DNA of 64,000 bases from Glaciecola sp964446865 (GTDB lineage: Bacteria > Pseudomonadota > Gammaproteobacteria > Enterobacterales > Alteromonadaceae). Below are positions 27,980-36,695 of the stretch, in pieces. The position numbers were made by a program, and so were the translations under genes. The stretch's first letter is position 1. Every line of letters begins with the position of its first letter. The DNA is taken from contig CAYURD010000006.1 in NCBI GenBank assembly GCA_964446865.1, forward strand, positions 1-64,000, read 5' to 3'. The notes below the pieces were generated by a model, which was given only the letters and a program-made list of their open reading frames with translations, was not told where the DNA came from and did no database searches.

Positions 27980-28942
27980 ATGTTTAGTGATATTAAGAAT
28001 CTTATTAAAGAAAAACGCCTCCCATATTCTTGGACCTTGAGATATCATAAATGGCGTTATTTGGGTGAACTACGAGCGACTTTACATAGTGTTAGAGAAA
28101 CACCTCCTCAAGTTGCCGCTATAAATTCTCAGACCGAATTGCATTTGCAAATTTGTCAATATGATATAGACATGGCCATACTTGCTATAAAGTCATTACT
28201 CAGATTCAATAGCGATATTTCAGTAATCATTCATGATGACAATACCTTTACAGACGATGATTTTGATTTGGTATCTAAACACATAACAAACGTAGTATTT
28301 TATCGTGTCAGTGAGGCAGAACAAAAGTCGAAGCAAGATGAGGAGGTTTGGCAGCTGCGCCAAGCGTTTCACAAACGGTTTGACTTCGAAGCACGATTTA
28401 ATTCTCGAATCCAGTCAAGAATAAATAAAATTTTTGACATTCATGCTTATTCAGAGGCTGAAAATATCTTATACCTGGATTCCGATATTATTTTTACAAA
28501 AGAACCTACAGAACTCAGAACATGGATGGCTGACCCATCGAAAAAACCATTTCATACTGAACCACCGATCCAAAATGTATTGACTGATCCAGAGGGCATG
28601 GTCGCCGTTTTTCCTGATATGGAAGTTATTAAAAATTTCAATTCTGGTTTTTTTGGGTTTAGAAAAAGTCAAATACCATACTCATTAATGTTGGGGGTAG
28701 TAAAAAAACTGCTCGATAATAGGCAAATAAAGATTTTTGGTGATGAGTCGGTTTGGCGTATTGTTTATGGGCATGTACAAAGAGACGTATTAGATTGTTC
28801 ACGCTATCCTCTTTTTGGCAATAAACAACATTATCAATTGCTCAATGACGTTGAAAAATCTGTCTACATGCATTTTATATATAAGCATCAATATGGACAT
28901 TATGCGCGGGAAGCAGCAAAAGTAATAAACGAGCTTATGTAA
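27980..28942 (+). CDS. Glycosyltransferase-like protein, GT-A fold
   Basis: The 320-residue soluble protein has the marks of a GT-A nucleotide-sugar transferase: ILYLDSDIIF at about 162-171 carries the DxD metal-binding motif. The later blocks NSGFFGF near 219-225 and FGDESVW are typical of GT8-like or capsule glycosyltransferases. The first about 55 residues are basic and helical and may contact the membrane. I cannot place it in a named family with confidence. It begins the rightward, AT-rich glycosyltransferase run and has its own promoter. It probably adds one sugar of the repeat unit; donor and acceptor are unknown. Confidence 0.6.
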   Translation: MFSDIKNLIKEKRLPYSWTLRYHKWRYLGELRATLHSVRETPPQVAAINSQTELHLQICQYDIDMAILAIKSLLRFNSDISVIIHDDNTFTDDDFDLVSKHITNVVFYRVSEAEQKSKQDEEVWQLRQAFHKRFDFEARFNSRIQSRINKIFDIHAYSEAENILYLDSDIIFTKEPTELRTWMADPSKKPFHTEPPIQNVLTDPEGMVAVFPDMEVIKNFNSGFFGFRKSQIPYSLMLGVVKKLLDNRQIKIFGDESVWRIVYGHVQRDVLDCSRYPLFGNKQHYQLLNDVEKSVYMHFIYKHQYGHYAREAAKVINELM

Positions 28943-29036
28943 TTTAAAAGTAGAGAGCCTTTATCTCTGAGCTATTTCATTAAAGCTTATTTATACTTTA
29001 AATTTTTAAACCACTTCATTATTAGTTAGGTGTTGA

Positions 29037-29963
29037 ATGAATGACGTAAAACCATTGCTTAGTATAATAATACCTATATACAACGTAGAGTCAGAACTAA
29101 AAGAATGTCTGGAGTCAGTTTACGCAATATCAACAAACAACTACGAAGTGATATTGATAAATGATGGTTCAACTGACAACTCTCTTGAAATTGCACAAGT
29201 TTTTAAAAATAGATATCCGATAATTACGACACTAATCAATCAAGAAAACACTGGTTTGTCTGCGGCCAGAAATAAGGGGCTTTCTCTTGTGTCTGGAACA
29301 TGGATTGCATTTTTAGATAGTGATGACTTTATTGATCCTAAAGAATTCGAACTTGTTTTAAAGCGAGTTGAAATGACAAAAGCGGATGTCGTCACATTTG
29401 ATGGTTATCGCTATATTGATGAATCTAAATTGGTACTGCCGTTGCTGGCATCTACCTTGCCATTTCATGAAGAGTTGCTGATAGACAGCAGGCAATACTT
29501 GTCGGCTGTGCTTGCTCTTAAAATGACCAATATTGTTACTGTGTGGGACAAGCTTTATAAAAAAGAACTCCTTGAACGCTTACATCTCAGCTTTATGGAA
29601 AATCACTATCATGAAGACATCCCTTTTACACTGACTCTTTTTTTGGCGGGTGTAAACGTAGAATACTGCGATGCCAAAGTAATTTATTATCGTCAACGCA
29701 CTGGCAGTATAATGCACAGTGTTAACCCCAAAAAGCTAGACTCTCGACTGTTTATTGTAGATTATTTGTTAGAGCAAATAGATGAAAATTCAGTAAATGA
29801 CGTGAATATTAACGGTTATATAGTATTTATGTTGCGAGGGATTTTAGAAAAGAAGGGGAAGGTCGATAAAAAAACACTAACGAGAACTTGGCACTTGAAG
29901 TTAAGCGTAAAAAAGAGGGTATTACTGCTATTTTTAATAGTTAAAAATTTAAAAACTCTGTAG
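29037..29963 (+). CDS. Family 2 glycosyltransferase
   Basis: This is a 308-residue GT2 enzyme with the canonical N-terminus LLSIIIPIYNVESELKECLE. INDGSTDNSLEIA follows at about 41-53 and AFLDSDDFID near 88-97, giving the two acidic motifs for nucleotide and metal binding. No membrane segment is seen except a mildly hydrophobic C-terminus. It belongs to the rightward run of three genes (27980-30902), 94 bases after the previous gene. It probably extends the exopolysaccharide repeat unit in the cytoplasm. Sequence composition is strongly AT-rich, suggesting the variable part of the locus. Confidence 0.88.
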   Translation: MNDVKPLLSIIIPIYNVESELKECLESVYAISTNNYEVILINDGSTDNSLEIAQVFKNRYPIITTLINQENTGLSAARNKGLSLVSGTWIAFLDSDDFIDPKEFELVLKRVEMTKADVVTFDGYRYIDESKLVLPLLASTLPFHEELLIDSRQYLSAVLALKMTNIVTVWDKLYKKELLERLHLSFMENHYHEDIPFTLTLFLAGVNVEYCDAKVIYYRQRTGSIMHSVNPKKLDSRLFIVDYLLEQIDENSVNDVNINGYIVFMLRGILEKKGKVDKKTLTRTWHLKLSVKKRVLLLFLIVKNLKTL

Positions 29964-30002
29964 ATACATCCATTCGTTTTCTTTCCAAATAAAAGAGTAA
30001 CT

Positions 30003-30902
30003 ATGACACCTATTTCAATCGAATACGGAAAATTGCAAGAACTTAAAGCTATTTTCTTGGATAACATTGCCAGTATAAAAGATAAAAATGTTGTTTATTT
30101 AGATTATCCCGTGCACAACAACGTGGGTGACTTATTAATTTATTGGGGCGCAATCGAAGCGCTGCGAATAAACAACAATAGAATTGTTGCTCAATTTTTT
30201 ACGGGAAACTTTGATGTGGCAACAGTACGAAAATTGGTCGATAAACACAACGCCATTATTATATGCCACGGTGGTGGCAACTTTGGAGACCTTTATCATC
30301 AGCATCAAAACCTTAGGCGTCAAGTTGTTAGCCATTTTAAGGACACTAAGATTCATGTATTTCCTCAAAGTGTTTTCTTTGAATCCGAACAAGAAAAAGA
30401 AAAACAATTAGCAGAATTTGTGCAAGAGAATCTTACCATTCATGTTCGGGATACCGAAAGTGAGAAATTGTTATTAGACCATGGTGTTAACGTGATCAAA
30501 ACACCCGATTGTGCACACTTTCTTTTAGACAAATTAAGTCGTTCTAAAGTCGCAAGCCAACAACAAGACAACGTGCTTGTTTTTAGAAGAAAAGACAAGG
30601 AAGCTGTGGGGACAGAAATTGGTTTTGATTGGAGTGAAATAAACTCTGATGTTGATAAAGTGCTTTATAAATTACTAAAGACAACCACAGCTAATCCGCG
30701 TTTCCACCGATACTCTTTATTTTTATTCCACCTTTACACAAAGCGACTTGTCAGAAAAGCAGAGGAGAAGTTTAGTCAATATAACCGAGTAGATACCGAC
30801 AGGTTGCACGGTTTTATTCTTGCTATTTTGATGGACATACCCGTGACGCATTTAGATAATTCTTACCAGAAAATCTTGAAGTATAAATCAGCTTGGTTGT
30901 GA
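30003..30902 (+). CDS. Polysaccharide pyruvyl transferase family protein
   Basis: The 299-residue protein is of the PS_pyruv_trans type, which adds a pyruvate ketal from phosphoenolpyruvate to a sugar. Family blocks are visible: NVGDLLIYWGA near 39-49, CHGGGNFGDLY near 83-93, HVFPQSVFF near 119-127, VRDTES near 148-153 and the C-terminal RVDTDRLHGFILAILM near 258-273, containing the conserved arginine and histidine. The ATG has AGAG upstream. The last 15 bases overlap the end of the convergent gene at 30888. It would make the polysaccharide acidic. Confidence 0.85.
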   Translation: MTPISIEYGKLQELKAIFLDNIASIKDKNVVYLDYPVHNNVGDLLIYWGAIEALRINNNRIVAQFFTGNFDVATVRKLVDKHNAIIICHGGGNFGDLYHQHQNLRRQVVSHFKDTKIHVFPQSVFFESEQEKEKQLAEFVQENLTIHVRDTESEKLLLDHGVNVIKTPDCAHFLLDKLSRSKVASQQQDNVLVFRRKDKEAVGTEIGFDWSEINSDVDKVLYKLLKTTTANPRFHRYSLFLFHLYTKRLVRKAEEKFSQYNRVDTDRLHGFILAILMDIPVTHLDNSYQKILKYKSAWL

Positions 30903-31736
30903 ATTATGCACAAGTACGTCTAAACCGTACTCTTTTATCATATTATTGATACATACGTCGTTTTGGCTTAATTCAATATTTTCTTTAGCTAGGCCGTGTG
31001 CGTCAGTGCCTAGCCAATTTACGGTACTTATGTTGTAACCACTCCATTTTGCGCTGTATCCATTCAGTCTAGTCATCCAGAAAAACCAAACATCGTCAGC
31101 ACTAGCACAAATACTCATGAACTTATCTTCATTAAATACTTCGCTTGAAAATATATTTGGTGGGTAACATACGCCACCAATTCCAGTCGGAAATAATATA
31201 CCGTCTTGACGTCTAGCGTTTTTTAGCCAAGTAGAGTAAGGCATAAACTCACTGTCTTTAAATTTAGGTCGATGGACTCTATGCGCAATAACATTTTTGG
31301 TATCATTTACATTTTTTATCAGAAACTCTAGCCATTTTTTGGGATAGTATAGATCGTCGTCGGCAGTAACTATGAATGAGTCTGGAAAGTCGATAAGTGC
31401 GGGGATAAGCTTTTTATATGAACGTAGATCGCGACAAGTCTTTATTTCAAAAAACTCGTGATTTCTCTCTAAACTAATTACCGCTTCTGGCAGTAAATCA
31501 TAGTCTTGTGTTGCAATCCAAAGCACGATTTTGTCTGGACTTACTGATTGATTGAGCAAACCTTTTAAGGTCAAGTGTAGTTTATTAAATCTAGGTGGAA
31601 AGCTGGTCAAAGAGACAACTAATCTATTGCTCAAGTGATGCGCCTTATTAGATGGTTTTACACACAAGTGTTTTACGTAAAATTCTATAACAAGTGACTC
31701 TGTTCGCCAAAACCAAATTCTTATTCTGTTTAACAA
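30888..31736 (-). CDS. Glycosyltransferase-like protein
   Basis: The 282-residue protein has VVSLTSFPPRF at about 43-53, FIVTADDDLYYP near 119-130 (aspartates in the DxD position) and ASADDVWFFWM near 212-222. These features occur in a group of GT2-like capsule and LPS sugar transferases. A short basic, aromatic N-terminus may bind membrane. It is the last gene of the long leftward operon, separated from the flippase by 126 bases. It converges with the pyruvyl transferase gene, overlapping it by 15 bases. Specificity is unknown. Confidence 0.7.
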   Translation of the reverse strand: MLNRIRIWFWRTESLVIEFYVKHLCVKPSNKAHHLSNRLVVSLTSFPPRFNKLHLTLKGLLNQSVSPDKIVLWIATQDYDLLPEAVISLERNHEFFEIKTCRDLRSYKKLIPALIDFPDSFIVTADDDLYYPKKWLEFLIKNVNDTKNVIAHRVHRPKFKDSEFMPYSTWLKNARRQDGILFPTGIGGVCYPPNIFSSEVFNEDKFMSICASADDVWFFWMTRLNGYSAKWSGYNISTVNWLGTDAHGLAKENIELSQNDVCINNMIKEYGLDVLVHNSQPS

Positions 31737-31862
31737 TTCGTCTTTCCTGTTTAAGTACAGTTTTAATTAAAAGATACAATATCCCAATGTCACACACACT
31801 AATCGCTTTAATTTGCGCTTCTCTTAATTAATAAATATAAGGATACTCTCACGTTATGTAAA

Positions 31863-33353
31863 CTAGCCGTAAAGTTTACTTCTAATGCTAACTAGAAAGG
31901 GAGTAAGCGTTCTTTTTAATAAATTTTCTAAATACTCCCACTCAGATATGTTTTTAAATCCAAGTATAAAAATAGCGTAGATGACAGCGAAAAATAAAAC
32001 AAAAAATATTGTCGTTATCGTTATAAGTTGAACAAACACATGATATTGCTCAAGTGGCAACTGATTGACGACATAGCTGGCTATAGCTGTGCCAGTAATT
32101 AACGGAATAACTGATATAGCAAATTTGAAAATACTCTTAATTCCCGTGTATTTGCCCAAGATATATGTGAAGAACAATAGTGATACAATATTTTCCATCG
32201 TTACTAATGTAAAACTGAGTACTTTTATGTCTGATAAACCGATATAAATGGCGACAGAATATACGACCACAAATGCGATGCACTCATAAATAAAGATTTG
32301 TTTAGTTTTAGCGTAAATTAGCAGTACTCTTTTTGCGTGGTTTAACATAACTGATGGGGGTATTAAAAGGCCAAAAGCAGCCATTAAGTAACTATATTCA
32401 AGCCAATTTGGACCCAATAATAAGAGTGTTATTTGAAGGTGAAAAAAGTACATGATTGATGTTATTGGCAAGGCAATTAACATAAGAAGCAAAAAGGACG
32501 CTTTGAATTGCTTTGTGAAATATGACTTTGATGTTTTAGTTTTGGTCAACTCGACTAAAAATGGTTCACTCATTGGGACTAAAAAATTAGCACTTGGAAT
32601 ATAAGCCACATATTTCATTGTATGGTAAGACCCTAGTGCTGCTTGACCAAATGTACTACTGACAATTAGAGTATCCAGCTGTGAGCGAAAGTAACCAAAT
32701 ATAGCTTGAGGGATCATCCAGCCAGAAAAGTGCCATTGTTCTTTGGCGTTCTTCAGTAATAATCGCATTTTATAATCAAAAATTAAGTGGCTGCCAACAA
32801 CGGTAATAACAGCACTGACTGCCTTTGCAATTACTAATGCCCAGTAGCTTTCGTAGATAACAGCGACTAAGATCGCTGCGATTACAGCAGCAAATTTAGC
32901 AAACAATGTGAGCTGGACTAGGCGTTTATAATTTTGTGCTCTTTTTAAATAAGCAGTGCCTGGATTAGTGAATGCATGAAAAAAAAATAAAAAGGTCAAG
33001 CTTATCAGGACGGGAGTTAACCGAGGATCGCCGTAAAAATCAGCAATTAAAAAGGAAAAACCAAGCATCAACAACGAAAGAAAAGACTTTATTATCAAAT
33101 TAATTGTAAATGAGGTATCTATTTTTTCGTCATCTAAATCATCAACTCTCATTAGATACTGCGCAGATCCGGTCGCTGATAAGATAGATATAAAACCGAC
33201 CATCATGGTTGCAATAGCTATGATGCCAAAATCTTCTGGTAGTAGTACTCTGGCTAAAATAAGCGTACTAACGAGGCCTATTAATTTTTGACCAACCGAG
33301 TCAAATACAAGGAGTAGGCTACTTAAAACACCTTTTTTAAGGTTGCTATTCAC
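31863..33353 (-). CDS. Wzx-like polysaccharide flippase
   Basis: The 496-residue integral membrane protein has about 12-14 helices in the MATE/Wzx-like polysaccharide flippase fold. The N-terminus SLLLVFDSVGQKLIGLVSTLILARVLLPEDFGIIAIA is the usual family opening. It would move the undecaprenyl-linked repeat unit to the periplasmic face. Its start overlaps the preceding GT2 gene by 8 bases, so they are co-translated. It has WzxC-like length and layout, but substrate cannot be inferred. It is the only flippase in the window. Confidence 0.88.
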   Translation of the reverse strand: MNSNLKKGVLSSLLLVFDSVGQKLIGLVSTLILARVLLPEDFGIIAIATMMVGFISILSATGSAQYLMRVDDLDDEKIDTSFTINLIIKSFLSLLMLGFSFLIADFYGDPRLTPVLISLTFLFFFHAFTNPGTAYLKRAQNYKRLVQLTLFAKFAAVIAAILVAVIYESYWALVIAKAVSAVITVVGSHLIFDYKMRLLLKNAKEQWHFSGWMIPQAIFGYFRSQLDTLIVSSTFGQAALGSYHTMKYVAYIPSANFLVPMSEPFLVELTKTKTSKSYFTKQFKASFLLLMLIALPITSIMYFFHLQITLLLLGPNWLEYSYLMAAFGLLIPPSVMLNHAKRVLLIYAKTKQIFIYECIAFVVVYSVAIYIGLSDIKVLSFTLVTMENIVSLLFFTYILGKYTGIKSIFKFAISVIPLITGTAIASYVVNQLPLEQYHVFVQLITITTIFFVLFFAVIYAIFILGFKNISEWEYLENLLKRTLTPFLVSIRSKLYG

Positions 33354-34212
33354 GTGATTCTTCTTGAGCTATTAGTTTGTGAAGTCGTTTCTTTACGAGA
33401 TATTTTTTAATAGGCCCTAAATGTTTCGCTTTTTCGTCGAAGTGGCTAGAAATATCAAGATTAATACCGTGCATTCTTCTGGGCCAATCTTGCCGTTTCA
33501 ATTTATCTAAATAAGTTTCTTGAATCATCCCGAGTTCGTATCTAGCGATTCTATTTTTATATAGTTTAATGTCAGCCCATTTAAAGGGAGACAAACTTTC
33601 GAACTCAAACCCGACACCTTTTTTATGAATGACTTTGTTTGGAAGGTTTTTACTATAGAATTCGATATCCGTGTTTGCTGCTTTGGTTAAAAATGAGTCT
33701 ATCCAATTCAGTCCAACAGGCATATAGAAGTTCTTATCTCTAATCATTTCTATATATTCTTGCGTTGCTCCGTATAAATTACCAAAAAAGCATGAGCGTT
33801 CTTCTATTAACCATCTGTAAAAATCTAGATTGCGACCACTTAAAGGATAGCCGCCAATTATATTTGGCTTTGGCTCAGTTTTATTAAGCTCATCAAACAA
33901 GATAGGAAAGCAATTGTGCGAAAAAATAACATCAGCATCAACAAAAAAGTGACAGTCTGCATTTTCACCTATATCGTGGATATAGTGATTCCAAGCATTA
34001 CATTTGTCTCCAATACTGATTTCCACAATCTTTAATTTATTGGTCTGTAATTCAGATTTAGTCTTTTCGGCAATTTGAATAGTGTTGTCAGTGCACCCGT
34101 TTGCCAATAAATAAACATTCTGTAAACGGTCATCAACGTTGTTAAAGACGTTTTTCAATGCAAAGTCAATGTGACCTGCCTCGTTATAAGCGAACATTAT
34201 TATGTTATACAC
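33346..34212 (-). CDS. Family 2 glycosyltransferase
   Basis: The 288-residue GT2-type enzyme has IIMFAYNEAGHIDFALKNV at about 4-22, LANGCTDNT near 37-45 and HFFVDADVIFS near 87-97 (DxD). The C-terminal third is basic, ending in a KKYLVKKRLHKLI stretch that may sit on the membrane. It overlaps both neighbours by 8 bases (ligase-like gene upstream, flippase downstream), a tight operon arrangement. It probably acts in repeat-unit assembly; sugar specificity is unknown. Confidence 0.82.
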   Translation of the reverse strand: MYNIIMFAYNEAGHIDFALKNVFNNVDDRLQNVYLLANGCTDNTIQIAEKTKSELQTNKLKIVEISIGDKCNAWNHYIHDIGENADCHFFVDADVIFSHNCFPILFDELNKTEPKPNIIGGYPLSGRNLDFYRWLIEERSCFFGNLYGATQEYIEMIRDKNFYMPVGLNWIDSFLTKAANTDIEFYSKNLPNKVIHKKGVGFEFESLSPFKWADIKLYKNRIARYELGMIQETYLDKLKRQDWPRRMHGINLDISSHFDEKAKHLGPIKKYLVKKRLHKLIAQEESRE

Positions 34213-35566
34213 GCGATGGTCCTGAATAGGCTTTATCAGTTGTTGACGAATAAAATGAGTGACTCGGTTTTCGTTCGTTTTCAGTTGATTCAGTGATTAA
34301 ACTTTTCTTCAATGCAAAATTGTTCGCAACGATTATTAATAGTAAGAAGTAAAAAGGCTCAAATATAATTAAATCTAAAAACAATGCGCCAACAAAAAAA
34401 CCTATTAGGCCACAAAAACTGGCTTTATTCACGTAAGTATAAAAACTGTTGGGACGTTCGTCCAATGTAGATTTATTCCATCTATACATTTTACGAGCAA
34501 CCCAAAAGAAACTTAAGAACGCGAACCCAGTGACTAAGCCGGTATTAGCAGAAAAATTTAAAAACGTATTATGTGCAACGTGTGGAGTCTGTCCAGGGAA
34601 ATAAAATGCTGAGGCCTCTAAGAACCGCTGAGGCCCTACACCGGTAATAGGGTGCTTTCCAATTAGTTGCAAACCAACTTGCCAAGATATAATTCTTGGA
34701 TTGACTACTTTGCGTTCGCCACTTTCAGATTGTTGAACTGCTTCAGAAGCTCTCGATATTACTTGACCACCTTGATCAATAACAAACACGAAAAAGCCCG
34801 CAACGAGCACGACATTAAATGCTTTAGATTTTATCATCCACGCTGATGCTATAGTCGCGACCCCTGCACTTAAAAGTGCCCCTCTAGATGCATACAAAAC
34901 AAGTGCGTGCCACAAAAGAGGTATACAGAGAATTAGTAAGGCTTTCTGCCATGTTCTATCAACTTGATATATTGCAAACAATATAAAGGGCAATCCAATA
35001 ACATACAAAACAGAGAACACGTTGCCATCGCTGTAGGGACTGCCTGCTGGTCCCTCAAGTCTACCAGCGACAAATTGTGACCAATTCGATGTAAAGTACT
35101 GCATATTTGCCCAATAAGTATAGTAAACAGTTACCGCTATCAATGCGCCTATCATGAACTTTAGCGCTCGTTGATTATTAATTAAGCCAAGAGTAATAAA
35201 GAACATTATTAATATCGTCGTGTATATATCGATGACCAAACTTGATGAGACTCTAGATGAATAGTTTGGAAACGGCGAGGCTGCGTTTGAGAGGTGCATC
35301 ATAATACCAATTACGACCATGGCGTAAAAAATACCATTATTATAGACTTTCCAGTCAATCATCCCTCTTAGCATCATAATACCCCAAGCAATGATCGCCA
35401 TGCCAGCTGATATTTTAAATATTGAAATTCCTGAAAAAGCCCAAAACCAAACGTACTGTGGTTGCAAAATAGATACCGTTGCATAAAACACACCAGATAA
35501 AAACGGTGCTGACACGATAAAAAGTCCAGATATTAATATCACTAAGTACGTCAATAATTTAATCAT
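34205..35566 (-). CDS. O-antigen-ligase-like protein, exosortase A-associated type
   Basis: The 453-residue integral membrane protein has about 11-12 helices. The block RLEGPAGSPYSDGNVF (169-184) and LYASRGALLSAG (224-235) match the probable O-glycosylation ligases found with exosortase A (TIGR03097-like) and the wider Wzy_C/WaaL family. It may polymerise the repeat unit or attach it to protein. The periplasmic loop after residue 265 contains the expected conserved histidines near GVGPQRFLEAS and HVAHNTFLN. It overlaps the upstream GT4 gene by 4 bases. Polymerase and ligase roles cannot be separated by sequence. Confidence 0.82.
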   Translation of the reverse strand: MIKLLTYLVILISGLFIVSAPFLSGVFYATVSILQPQYVWFWAFSGISIFKISAGMAIIAWGIMMLRGMIDWKVYNNGIFYAMVVIGIMMHLSNAASPFPNYSSRVSSSLVIDIYTTILIMFFITLGLINNQRALKFMIGALIAVTVYYTYWANMQYFTSNWSQFVAGRLEGPAGSPYSDGNVFSVLYVIGLPFILFAIYQVDRTWQKALLILCIPLLWHALVLYASRGALLSAGVATIASAWMIKSKAFNVVLVAGFFVFVIDQGGQVISRASEAVQQSESGERKVVNPRIISWQVGLQLIGKHPITGVGPQRFLEASAFYFPGQTPHVAHNTFLNFSANTGLVTGFAFLSFFWVARKMYRWNKSTLDERPNSFYTYVNKASFCGLIGFFVGALFLDLIIFEPFYFLLLIIVANNFALKKSLITESTENERKPSHSFYSSTTDKAYSGPSRV

Positions 35567-36693
35567 GACTTATAGCACTCTCTGTAACGTTCAGACATGA
35601 TTTCTACCTTAAATAGGTCATTAAATCGTTCAAGTCCTTTCTCACTAAAATCGGACATTAAGTCTTCTTTTTCAATCATCTTTTGCATGGCAAGACAAAG
35701 CGCTTCCTGATTGTCATTTTCTGTCACAAATCCTGTTACGTTGTGCTCTACAATCTCGGGGTTACCGCCTGCTTCAGTCACTATACAGGGTTTGCTCATT
35801 GACATTGCTTCTAACAGTGTCATCGATGTACCTTCACTTAAAGAGGGCAATAAAAATACGTCCATCGCATTAAGGTGATCTTTAGGGTAAGAAATGTAAC
35901 CAGTAAATTTCACATTATCTTCTACTTTCAAATCGCTTACTTGAGTTTTTAGGCTGCCCATAAGCTCGCCATCACCAACAATTAGCAGCTTTGCATTTTG
36001 ATGTACTTTGATTAAATCAGCAAAGGCCGCAATCATCATTTTATGGTTCTTAATTGGGTCTAGTCTTGCAATGGTACCAAAAACAATATCATTCGTTTGA
36101 AAACCCAGTGAGCTTCTAACGCTTTCTTTTTTCGACACGTCAGCTTTTAAGGCGCGGATCCCATTATATATCACACTGATATCATCGCCCAGCAAATATT
36201 CGTTGTCGACGAGTGCTTGCTTAGTCGCATTTGAGATTGCCGTCATTTTGAAAGTTAGTTTTGCTAGAATAGGATTAATAAATCTGCGTTTTGGGCTTTT
36301 GTAGTCTGGATAAAAGCGCCCGTGCTCGGTAAAAATCACTTTAGTGTTTGTGGCCAATGCGGCTAAACACCCATATGCCCAAGGCGTATATTGGTGACAG
36401 TGTACAATATCAATGTTGTTTGTTTTTATATATTTACGAAGTGCAAACACGACTGAAAAGTCGAACCCATCTTTACGACCAACCGATGCAATCTCAAGCC
36501 CTGAATTTTGTAAATCTATACCCCAGGGTCCAATAGGCTGCTCAATACAAAAAATTGACATCTCAATACTCTTGTCTTGATTGCCTTCGATAATATTTTT
36601 TATCACCATTTCAGCGCCGCCAATTCTCATATCGTAGGTGACATGCAGCACTTTTGTTGTGTTTTGCTCTTTAGTTAAGGAAGAGGTAGACAT
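35563..36693 (-). CDS. Family 4 glycosyltransferase
   Basis: This 376-residue GT-B enzyme has the N-terminal acceptor domain opening KVLHVTYDMRIGGAEMVIKN and HCHQYTPWAYG near 98-108. The C-terminal donor domain has TIARLDPIKNHKMMI near 207-221, SLSEGTSMTLLEAMSMSKP (the EX7E motif) near 287-305 and AGGNPEIV. It probably adds a sugar on the cytoplasmic face. It lies 2 bases after the asparagine synthase-like gene and overlaps the ligase-like gene by 4. It does not closely resemble the two exosortase-specific GT4 subfamilies I know, so it is left generic. Confidence 0.88.
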   Translation of the reverse strand: MSTSSLTKEQNTTKVLHVTYDMRIGGAEMVIKNIIEGNQDKSIEMSIFCIEQPIGPWGIDLQNSGLEIASVGRKDGFDFSVVFALRKYIKTNNIDIVHCHQYTPWAYGCLAALATNTKVIFTEHGRFYPDYKSPKRRFINPILAKLTFKMTAISNATKQALVDNEYLLGDDISVIYNGIRALKADVSKKESVRSSLGFQTNDIVFGTIARLDPIKNHKMMIAAFADLIKVHQNAKLLIVGDGELMGSLKTQVSDLKVEDNVKFTGYISYPKDHLNAMDVFLLPSLSEGTSMTLLEAMSMSKPCIVTEAGGNPEIVEHNVTGFVTENDNQEALCLAMQKMIEKEDLMSDFSEKGLERFNDLFKVEIMSERYRECYKS

Positions 36694-36695
36694 CG

